DNA from: Saccoglossus kowalevskii
Lineage: Eukaryota > Hemichordata > Enteropneusta > Harrimaniidae
Length of the DNA: 30,817 nt
Reading direction: 5' to 3'
Assembly (NCBI RefSeq): GCF_000003605.2
Contig: NW_003112492.1
Span: 1 to 30,817 of the forward strand
Under the pieces are notes generated by a model that did no database searches, was not told the DNA's origin, and saw only the letters and a list, made by a program, of their open reading frames with translations. This document shows, piece by piece, positions 21,799 through 29,704 of this stretch. A program made the translations under genes and the position numbers. The stretch's first letter is position 1; each line of letters begins with the position of its first letter.

Positions 21799-23009
21799 AC
21801 ATTGACCCGAGAGTATTGACTTCCTTTGCATGAGGGAGTATTCACACAGTGACACTTGTCATAAACTCTTTTGTGCTACTAGTATCTTGGTCTCCGATCT
21901 TCTCTCTGTGAATTCAAGAAATTATAGCATTGCTCAAATCCAACAACATTTGGATCCATTTTGTTATTCATTATTATTTCGGGTTTTTTTTGGGGGGGTA
22001 TAGAATATCATTATTTATTTATTAGGATTTTTTTTTCTTAAAGGGAGTGGAAGTACCGGCAGCACACGCGGTCACTGATTTTTTTTCTCTCGCCGTGCTG
22101 GAAACAAATGATTTGGTTACATTTACGGTGGACAACTACCATAATATTGGATTGCGTACGTAATGTACGTGCTGACCGTTTCTATAAACTAGTTTGAACC
22201 CTGGACTTGTTATTGTAGGGTTTAAGATGTGTGCTCAATTGTTTTTGTTTTGACTAGACGCCTCCTTGAGGTAAATGTTTTCAAACCATAAACAATAACA
22301 ATTATCCGATAAACACCAGTAAAACACGAGTGCATATACAAAAACGTTGCTGGCTCTGGTCTAGTCGAACACCAGTAAAATAGTCATTGCGTGATCTGAT
22401 ATGGTGAGCAAAATTCTGCCGACTTGTATAATGTTGCTCACCTAGGCCCGCTCTGTTTCAACTCCATTACGACATAAACTCCCCCGAATGGAACGACTTT
22501 CGTTTCAGTGTTAATGATTGACGACCCTTAAACTAGTTCAAGCGGGGGACCCCCTACTGTATTGCGCAATTTTGTTTATATGCTTAGATGAACACAACTG
22601 CATCGATCAGGTTTGAACGTATTTTTCAAAAGTAGCTGCAATCAAACCTAAAAATAAAGATGACCACATTGGCCTCTACCCCATCCTTGACTATGCCGAC
22701 CATAATTTATACATTTATAGGTTATGCACATAGTCTGAATAAATGTCGATTTATAATGAAGAATTTGGAGTACATATCTTGCTTATTAAAGTATACGATT
22801 GCCACATGTACAGCATAACGCTGAATTGAATAACACTGCTCAAATAATAATCATGTTCGTACTTTTTATTACTTCTAAACATAGTTAATACAGAAAATGT
22901 TCTTCTGTCACAAACGTTTCTATTTTGACAAGAAAATGTACAGTAAGTCTATTGACTGCACTTTAAATGTTATTTAAAACATTGCAATGTATAATGAAAA
23001 ATGCTAAAT
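21799..23009. other. non-coding spacer
   Basis: No gene seen. The phrase aacaccagtaaaa occurs twice about 60 bases apart (22313 and 22369). T-rich and G-rich homopolymers occur near 21985-22035. No conserved translation on either strand. Confidence 0.5.
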
Positions 23010-23348
23010 ACACAATACAAGGTATTACTATTTGTATTATATTAAAAATAGATAACAATACCTACAATTTGGATATTGTAAAAATGTACTCTGTCCAAAC
23101 GTTCGCTTAAATATAAATGTGAAAGTAACACAGTATAATTCTCTATATACAAAAATGTAGTTTAAATTCGTATTTATTCAAATATAACAAAAAGATACAC
23201 AATACAAGGTAATACAACTGTATTAAAATAAAAATTAGATAAAAAAAGCCGACAATGTGATATTGTGAAAATGTACTCTTCAGTTGTTCAAACGTTCGCT
23301 TAAATATAAATGTAAAAGTAACACATTATAATTCTCTACATAGTTAAT
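23010..23348. repeat. direct tandem duplication, 188-bp spacing
   Basis: Acacaatacaaggta (23010 and 23198), gatattgt.aaaatgtactct and caaacgttcgcttaaatata (followed by aatgt.aaagtaacaca) recur with a constant offset of about 188 bases. Copies are very AT-rich and perhaps 80-85% alike by eye. No coding content. Confidence 0.8.
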
Positions 23349-23870
23349 TTATTAAAATACAATAAAACAAATCATGTAATTTTAAATACATTTCATTTAC
23401 ATTTAATTAAAATGGAGATTGTTATGCGAATGCAAAAAAAAATACATAAAATGCATATTGCGAGTAATACTGTAATTTATGTGTAAGATTTTTGTAATGA
23501 ATAAATAATTTATGTATACACAATGTCACAGGTATCGATAATGATTTTGAAGTGATCAATGAGTGGATGGGTATGACAGTGCTTCTTATATTTGTATTAT
23601 TGTAACTATAATTTTGCGATTACCAAAACTTGAAAGAACTACCAACATAAACAAATAAATTATAATGAAACATATATTTAAAAAATGAAAAAAAAAAAAA
23701 AAAAAAAATTAAGCAAATACGATAATTTCAAGAAACAGTGTCTTCAAACTCGAGTTGGATAAAACACATTCTTGGACATGCTGACTTATCTGAAGTAAAG
23801 ATATATATAATGAGGGAAACATCACTAAATTAACTAAATTGTTGACAGAAAAATAAAAAAATAAATATTT
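23349..23870. other. AT-rich spacer
   Basis: Holds a 21-base poly-A (23688-23708) and no recognisable gene. Part of it, especially after 23709, may be decayed LINE sequence upstream of the pol remnant, but I cannot show it. Confidence 0.4.
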
Positions 23871-23888
23871 ACAATCATGGAATCAGCA

Positions 23889-24203
23889 TGTCCCAAAAAC
23901 AGAATTTCAGCAAACAAATTACGAACGTATAATTTGTTTAAAATGGAATATCATGAATTTGAATGATATTTAACATAAATTCAGGATTTCAATTTGAGAA
24001 GAATGGTTACCAAGTTTCGACTTAGTGACCATAATTTGGAAATAGAATTAGGCAGGAGAAAATTCCAAAGAATCGAGGCAAACAACAGATTGTGTAAAAA
24101 AAGCAACACAGGTACAATAGAAAATGAAGAACATTTCATACTTGACTGTTGCTTCCGAGAAGACTGTAAATTAAAAATGTGTAAAAAAGCTAAGCGAAAT
24201 TAA
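23889..24203 (+). pseudogene. non-LTR retrotransposon pol, C-terminal remnant
   Basis: One frame read from 23889 gives a typical tail of a non-LTR (LINE) polyprotein: ANKLRTYNLFKMEYHEF, then MVTKFRLSDHNLEIELGR, then a degraded zinc-knuckle-like C...(N)EEHFILDC, ending at a stop at 24201-24203. In-frame stops at 23964 and 23976 and loss of the second Cys of the usual C-x2-C pair show that it is dead. The reverse transcriptase domain is absent, so the element is 5'-truncated as expected for LINE insertions. It is followed by a 3' UTR and an ATT-repeat tail. Confidence 0.75.
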
Positions 24204-24303
24204 ATGTACACTTGCATTTTAAATAGTAGTACTACACTTGCAAAATACTTAAAAAACACAATTTATAAACCTAATTGTGAATCCGTGTAATTGTAATTTA
24301 GAT

Positions 24304-24338
<35 letters not shown>

Positions 24339-24404
24339 TTGTGTTTTTTTCTGATCTGTATCCTTACCATACAGCACCCACCGATGGTGCAGTTGTGTAA
24401 TAAA

Positions 24405-24484
<80 letters not shown>
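24204..24484 (+). mobile_element. LINE 3' UTR and microsatellite tail
   Basis: About 200 bases after the pol stop include a (TTG)n tract of about ten units (24305-24336) and the segment accatacagcacccaccgat...gtgcagttgtgtaataaaatt, then about 26 ATT units (24405-24484). Short-unit repeats directly at the 3' end are typical of several LINE clades. The long poly-Ile and poly-Asn open frames here are artefacts of the microsatellite. Confidence 0.7.
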
Positions 24485-24844
24485 AAGTCAAAACACTAAG
24501 GCGTGGCGGAGTAAACATGCGATCAGCCAATCGCTGCAGTCTTTGGCACGATCACTGCCACTACTAAATACAATAAGTAAACATTTATAAAATTCCTGTA
24601 TTATATGTTTATAATCTTCACCCTAAACATGCACGTTGTTGATTCTAAACAATAGTCTAACAGCGTGTGAACCGAATGCGCGAACGTGAAGTCGCTATCA
24701 TAACAACAGTAACGCAAATAAATCACATGTAAATAAATTCAACCTGACTTAATTTACATATCTGTGGATATAAATGACAACAACTTATTCTGTTTTTTGA
24801 ATGCGGCTATGAAGTTCACCTGGTAATGAAACTTGGAGAATATT
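24485..24844. other. spacer / 3' flank of the TRAF gene
   Basis: About 360 bases between the LINE tail and the TRAF stop codon. It must contain the TRAF 3' UTR on the minus strand. No canonical AATAAA is visible on that strand; an ATTAAA overlaps the stop codon region. No other feature. Confidence 0.5.
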
Positions 24845-25861
24845 TTAATTAATGTCACTATTGTCAACAATGATCTTGATGTACGCCACGTCGTCTTTGA
24901 CGTATGCATGTCGTGGACTATGAATTTGTGCAAGAGGCATAAACAAAGGACACCCACTTGCGATATTCATATCTTGGCTGGGTCGTTTAAATGAGTTTGA
25001 TGTTGGGTCAGGTCTGAACGCATCGATCACGTGCTCTCGGTGATTTTGATCTATCCACATTAGCGTGACCTTCTGCCGAAATGGCCATCTTAAAAGTCCG
25101 TCAAAAGTTCCTCTCATAATTACAAAGAACAGAGAAACGTGGTTACCCTTTCCCATGCCATCCCCATTAAGGTAAATACGAGCGCACATCTTGTAACCAT
25201 GGCGACTAGTAAAGAAGCAAGGGGAGTATATCGAGAGGGTTCTCTGAGAAACTGCATCGCATTGTTTTTGTGCAGAATCTGTTATTTTCCACACTAAAAC
25301 TCCATCGTAAGACGTCATCTCTAAAGATTGAATTCTTAAATCTTGTTCCGCAAGTGCTACATCTTTCATTGCAATAATTCTATCTTGTGATTTGATCTTT
25401 CGCTCTAACGCGTCTGATCGTTCTCTTTCTCTTTTCAAACTCATTTCTACTTCTTTCAGTTTTTCAGCTTCATTTTCAACTTCGTTACTCAAAACACCTA
25501 CAATACCTTCGTATGTCGTGACCTTACTGTGTAAAAGTTTTGTCTTGTTGCCCATGTCTTCGATTTTCTTGCCTTGCTCTTGGATGAGTCCTGTCACTAG
25601 AAGCCCATTTGGATGCTCAGCCGTTCTCTCTGACTCTGTCAAGCGTTTCTTTACCTGAGTTTCCAGATCATGTACGGTGGTCGTCAAACTCTCAATTCCT
25701 TGTTGCTGCTTTTCGACCGTTTTTTTAATGCTCATAACGCTACCGAATTTGCCGTTAACGTCCTGTACCATGGCTAGAAATGGTATCAGGTAGTGAAACA
25801 ACAGTTGTAGATGCTGGACAGTGTATTCGTGATGGTGTTCTTTTAATTTCCCAATCTCCAT
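24845..25861 (-). CDS. TRAF2: TRAF2-like terminal exon: coiled coil and MATH domain
   Basis: It encodes 338 residues after acceptor ttcttttacag (25862-25872 complement). The first ~35 residues finish the zinc-finger region (HHHEYTVQHLQLL). A long Glu/Lys/Leu-rich coiled coil follows, then TSYDGVLVWKITD opening the MATH domain. Its first codon is ATG by chance; it is an internal exon, not the start. Confidence 0.95.
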   Translation of the reverse strand: MEIGKLKEHHHEYTVQHLQLLFHYLIPFLAMVQDVNGKFGSVMSIKKTVEKQQQGIESLTTTVHDLETQVKKRLTESERTAEHPNGLLVTGLIQEQGKKIEDMGNKTKLLHSKVTTYEGIVGVLSNEVENEAEKLKEVEMSLKRERERSDALERKIKSQDRIIAMKDVALAEQDLRIQSLEMTSYDGVLVWKITDSAQKQCDAVSQRTLSIYSPCFFTSRHGYKMCARIYLNGDGMGKGNHVSLFFVIMRGTFDGLLRWPFRQKVTLMWIDQNHREHVIDAFRPDPTSNSFKRPSQDMNIASGCPLFMPLAQIHSPRHAYVKDDVAYIKIIVDNSDIN

Positions 25862-27685
25862 CTGTAAAAGAAATGTTACATTGTCAATGGCTAGTCAACT
25901 TAGCTAGGGATGATATAGAACCCCAAAAAACTATAATATAAGTCTGTTTTCACCAAGTGATTTATTGTGTAATGCAGACCTTATTCTTACCTTTCTTTCG
26001 CATCCAACTTTCTCGAACTCACATGGAACTATTTTCTTGCTACAGTCTCCATTATTTGCATCAAGGTGCAATTTAAGCTGTAATTAATAAAACGAAGCGT
26101 ATATTTAGTGATTGCTCATTTCATTTTACAGTAGGATGATTCTATTTAGAAAATACTAAATTATGCAAAGCAACTATACCTCTCCTCGTGGTATGTTCTG
26201 CTTATGACAATTTGGGCATTCCGATGGCACTTTGTCACATTCTTTAGTATGCATCTGAAATGATTAAATATGATTACAAATTAAACATATAGTAAAACTA
26301 AATATTTATCAACTTACATTTTAAAACAAAATATTAACATAATATCAGATAATCATTCAACATTTTCTATGACAATCACTATGCAAATATGATGGTTCGA
26401 ATGTCATCAATAGGCATCACATATTATTGCTGCGTCAAGGGATATATTTAAATTACCTTAATTTCCTTATATGGAAGTTGAACATCACAGTAATCACACT
26501 GTATGACTCTCATGTCACACTCTGTACGTAAATGATGTGCAAGAGCATCTCTTCTGACTTGTGCCTCACATCCATACTTTATACAATGTATCACCTGGGC
26601 GGGACACTCATCAACATGAGTCTGTACAAATGATAATGATCATATATGTCATTCATGAATATGGTTGTCATAAACTTGATGAATTGCTGGAGGTGTTTAT
26701 GACGATTTTATGTATGAGCACTTACTGTAAACCATTATATCTAGGCGACCTCTGGTATCCGATGTAGTATAAATATATGAATACGACCCAGAGGCAAATT
26801 TTGATACACGGCTGTACAACCTGTGGTCACAAAAGTACATGGGAAATACTACTGAATGTCAACGCACTACCAGCTAATTTCAATGACACTTTAAGACTAC
26901 CCCAGACCATTCGTCCCGGTGTTATCTTTAAGACACGTCTATTTTTAAATACTCCATGATTGAACTGTTTTATAACATTCAAATAAACATTATTGTTGGT
27001 GTAACTGTCTGGTCATTTCTGGGTTACTCATTTTCATACTTTTCGAAAACTATCGATGTTGCTTATATATCGCATTTTTCTAGAATCGAATAATGAGGAG
27101 TCTTACCTCGTCGTAATCTTTGAATATCCCAGTCCAATTACATCCTTCATTTTGACAACGAACTTCATATTTACTCAATTCTCGTTGTATAGCTTTATCT
27201 TGATAGCACTGTCGAATATAAATCAGGGTTATTATAGATGAGTATAGAGATGACACAAATGTGGGTTTTAACATCGACCACAGTGAGGTGGTTAATGTTC
27301 TAAATCAATGAAATCGACATTTACATTTCGCGATTAGACCAACCTGTTCCAATGCTTAGCTACACACTCGATACGTAAATGCGACAAAACTTCAGTAAAG
27401 ATGAACATTTAATAACAATAGAAGTATACGGTACATTTTGCCATGGTGTAGTATTATACTACGTGGATCCACGTTTTATTTTCTGTTGTTACAATATTTC
27501 AGTGGTGAATATAAACATTGTGACGCCCCGATAGAATGAACATTATTTTCATGGTCGTTCATTATTCACCACTGGTCTATATGAAACTGGTTTTACTCAT
27601 AATACATCATGTACGTACCTCCTCTGTACTTAGAACAGAATGACTTCCTTCTTCCTTGCATGCATTACAAATTGGTGGTGTGTGC
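24845..27685 (-). CDS. TRAF2: TRAF2-like TNF receptor-associated factor, lacking first RING exon(s)
   Basis: Six minus-strand exons join in frame to 503 codons: 27685-27619, 27208-27107, 26621-26457, 26254-26180, 26077-25991 and 25861-24845. TRAF2 is a trimeric cytosolic adaptor and E3 scaffold linking TNF-receptor-family tails to NF-kB and JNK signalling. Order of domains: the C-terminal zinc pair of a RING (PPICNACKEEG), about five Cys/His TRAF zinc-finger modules over exons 2-5, a coiled coil (about residues 38-182 of the last exon), then a MATH/TRAF-C domain (185-336) with YKMCARIYLNGDG and DDVAYIKIIVD. TRAF2-specific likeness includes NHREHVIDAFRPD and the KDVALAEQDL...SLE stretch before TRAF-C; some positions recall TRAF3, so it may be a pre-duplication TRAF2/3-type gene. 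No disabling mutations. The N-terminal RING half is not found up to the window end, so the gene begins beyond 30817 or behind a >3.1-kb first intron. Confidence 0.92.
25991..26077 (-). CDS. TRAF2: TRAF2-like exon: last zinc-finger module
   Basis: Exactly 29 codons, phase 0, between tattaattacag and gtaaga. Contains HLDANNGDC and PCEFEKVGC, a TRAF-type zinc-finger pattern running on into HHH of the last exon. Confidence 0.93.
26180..26254 (-). CDS. TRAF2: TRAF2-like exon: zinc finger
   Basis: Exactly 25 codons, phase 0 (MHTKECDKVPSECPNCHKQN and IPRGE). Cys/His ligands continue the finger begun in the preceding exon and start the next. The IPRGE block is also found in vertebrate TRAF2-type proteins (IPRE). 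Confidence 0.93.
26457..26621 (-). CDS. TRAF2: TRAF2-like exon: two zinc fingers
   Basis: Exactly 55 codons, phase 0, between tttgtacag and gtaatt. Reads THVDECPAQVIHCIKYGCEA, then HHLRTEC and QCDYCDVQLPYKEI, regularly spaced Cys and His as in TRAF-type zinc fingers. Plus-strand open frames here are shadows. Confidence 0.93.
26622..27106 (-). other. TRAF2-like intron
   Basis: About 485 bases. A 60-codon plus-strand open frame at 26777-26959 contains a Cys-x2-Cys pair but no recognisable family and no splice context; I treat it as chance. Confidence 0.6.
27107..27208 (-). CDS. TRAF2: TRAF2-like exon: first zinc finger after RING
   Basis: Exactly 34 codons, phase 0 (CYQDKAIQRELSKYEVRCQN and EGCNWTGIFKDYDE). 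D-x-A-x(2)-RE followed by C-x4-C and W-x-G is the classical junction from RING to the first TRAF zinc finger. Confidence 0.95.
27209..27618 (-). other. TRAF2-like intron with palindromes
   Basis: About 410 bases. It holds two adjacent palindromes (gtagtattatactac at about 27448-27462 and cgtggatccacg at 27462-27473) and an 11-base inverted repeat cagtggtgaat/attcaccactg (27500-27510 and 27564-27574) with a nested aatgaac/gttcatt pair. The latter could be a tiny foldback element; no target duplication seen. Confidence 0.5.
27619..27685 (-). CDS. TRAF2: TRAF2-like exon: end of RING finger
   Basis: Acceptor ccaacag and donor gtacgt on the minus strand. It starts one base before a codon boundary, then reads HTPPICNACKEEGSHSVLST and EE. 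The C-x2-C is the last zinc-ligand pair of a TRAF RING, so the rest of the RING must be in an upstream exon ending in phase 1. Confidence 0.85.
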
Positions 27686-28199
27686 CTGTTGGCGGAAACA
27701 TTAGATAGATGATAAGGTCAAATTGCTATCGATTATAACATTGACATCTATATTTTCCGATAAGGTCGTTAATCCATCAAATTACGTGCTAAGAAATCAT
27801 AAGCCCCGTTTGAATATTGTTTCATTCAATCTTGTCTTGGTCAATCGTCAATACATATTAATATCTTTGACCGTTCGAGCGAGATGGTGAGAGAGTTATT
27901 CACAAAATTTGACATTCGTGTTGAAAATTTAGGGCGATTTTAATGGATAGTATCTGTGTCAATATTTGAAACACAATATTTGAAACCTCGTATATCAAAA
28001 ATCGTAGTCATTTGAATAAAATATTTTAAATTGGATATAACATTGAGTAGTCATCAATCGGATCCATTGAGCTAACAAAAAATAAAAGAATTTATCGTGT
28101 TTAAGACCGGTCTGTTTATTGAATAAACAAGATTAAAATTTGGTTTGCTTTCACACAGTCAAAGGAAGCGTACTCTTTTTTTGGATGCAGATTTGTTAC
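27686..28199. other. spacer or first TRAF2-like intron
   Basis: No exon encoding the CGH-type centre of a RING is seen on the minus strand. AT-rich, no repeats of note. Confidence 0.5.
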
Positions 28200-28206
28200 A
28201 TATCCA

Positions 28207-28424
28207 ATCATAGACCTCAGAAATCCTCGCGGCTTCTCTGTATTTACGTAAATATAGGGGCTGGGAGATATAACGACACAGATGTATCTGTCAAAAAGTG
28301 TCTATTTTGTGAGCGGAACCCCGTAAAGGACGAACAACATTTTCTGTTCACATGTTATCATTGCGCAGAAGAAAAACTTCCAAAATACACCCGAAAATTT
28401 AGCAAAAAAATAAAGAAAAACTAA
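28207..28424 (+). pseudogene. second LINE pol C-terminal scrap
   Basis: The frame gives NIGAGRYNDTDVSVKKCLFC followed by PVKDEQHFLFTC, the same zinc-knuckle tail type (C-x2-C...H-x4-C) as the remnant at 23.9 kb but from a different family, with intact Cys residues. Sequence before it fits only loosely, and after the stop (28422-28424) there is no microsatellite tail, so it is a short internal fragment. It lies antisense to the TRAF2-like gene. Confidence 0.55.
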
Positions 28425-28539
28425 AATATTTTTATTTTATTATTAAGATGAGAAAAAAAATAATATAAATAGCAAATACAAAGAAAACTGTTTCAAAACA
28501 AGAGAAGAAAAACTGAAAACAAGAAAGTCTCAAGATAAG

Positions 28540-28546
28540 GTCATAT
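28540..28546. repeat. target-site duplication, left copy
   Basis: The sequence gtcatat, identical to 29698-29704, abuts the left inverted repeat. Confidence 0.85.
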
Positions 28547-29697
28547 CACAGTCCCTCTATCCTCGGTCTGGAAACGGTCATTGTATTAGGTGTGAATTGG
28601 CCTCCGTTCCTGGCAAAGGCGCATTGCGGGTATGGGTAGAGCATTGTCACGTGATCAGTACGCAGCCGGCCACTATTTTTGACATCGTCAGTGTTATGTA
28701 CTTTTTTTACAACTTAGTTGTTTATTCCAGAATTCGTGCTTTTTCACATAATTTTTTAATCAGGATATCTGTATTAGGTCATATTTTAGCCGGCGAGTAG
28801 TTCTTTAATTCATCTATTTTACCAGCAGCGACACATTTTCGCAACAAATGTTCATACCTTTACCCAGATATTTGTCGTTTTTGATTTTGGGGTGATTGAA
28901 ATGAACTCTATTTTATTTACCATACTTCTCGGCGCGAAACCAATATTTGTCTTCGATTTTGACATTTTATGATCGAAACATATCATTAAAAATTGGTGGG
29001 CTGATTTGTTATTTGTCACACCGCATTTTATTAATGTTAAATTGAGCGACTTTTATGGATGCTTTTTAGATCGTAAATGCAAATGGCGACGTTTTGAAAT
29101 GACAATGTACTCAATTCTGTGCTAAAAAAATCATTTATATACAAACATTGTTATATACTTTTGCATAGAATAAAGTCAGTGGTTGTTGTATAGTTGACTT
29201 GAACTGTTGAAACCCCCAAGAATCAGAAATATCACAGGTTTTTCGATCGACTACGTTAACATGAACGACGCTATTTTGACAAGATTTGTTTAGCGATGTC
29301 AGCATGTTGGCACGCGAAGTTTTTTCCCTATTAAAACGAGAAAATGAACATAATTCCCGATATTAATTTTTGCATTGCAGGAACTGGGTGTTTATGAGTT
29401 GGTAGGCTGGTTGTGATGCGTATCAGGGTTAAAAAAAACAAATTTCATAGTGATAATTGTGTTTACTTGTTTGTTTACGTTGTGGTTGCCCGAATTTGAA
29501 GTCAAAGTTAAGTCATACAATGAGGTATCGTTTTGCATGACGGTAAATTTTCCAATTTTAATGAATATTTTGACGGTATTGTAATCTGTCTGACTTCGTG
29601 ACTCCCTCGGCCCGGGTGTGAACGGTTTGTTTACCCGCACCGCGGTTCGAGACAAAAGAACGCTAGTCGTTTCCAGACCGGGGATAGAGGGACTGTG
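28547..29697. mobile_element. 1.15-kb DNA transposon with 30-bp TIRs and 7-bp TSD
   Basis: The left end 28547-28576 (cacagtccctctatcc...) and the complement of the right end 29668-29697 match at 29 of 30 positions. The 7-base sequence gtcatat lies directly outside both ends (28540-28546 and 29698-29704), a perfect target-site duplication. The interior has open frames up to 106 codons but no transposase motif (no recognisable DDE/D region), so it is a non-autonomous deletion derivative or MITE-like element. CACAG termini are compatible with several superfamilies; TSD length 7 fits P-like best but does not decide. Confidence 0.85.
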
Positions 29698-29704
29698 GTC
29701 ATAT
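29698..29704. repeat. target-site duplication, right copy
   Basis: The sequence gtcatat, identical to 28540-28546, abuts the right inverted repeat. Confidence 0.85.

Noticed and set aside
24249-24590. Open frames with long poly-Asn or poly-Ile translations
   Set aside because: They are the six-frame translation of the (ATT)n tail and flanking LINE 3' UTR, not genes.
26390-26402. B-box-like ggttcgaatg
   Set aside because: It lacks the closing CC, a T-stem and an A-box upstream, so it is not a tRNA gene.
26777-26959. 60-codon plus-strand frame between TRAF2-like exons
   Set aside because: It lies in an intron of a well-supported minus-strand gene, has no splice partners and resembles no family.
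28547-29697. Reading the CACAG ends as RAG-type recombination signals (Transib/ProtoRAG)
   Set aside because: Only the first six bases fit the heptamer, no nonamer is seen, the inverted repeat is 30 bases long and the flanking duplication is 7, not 5.
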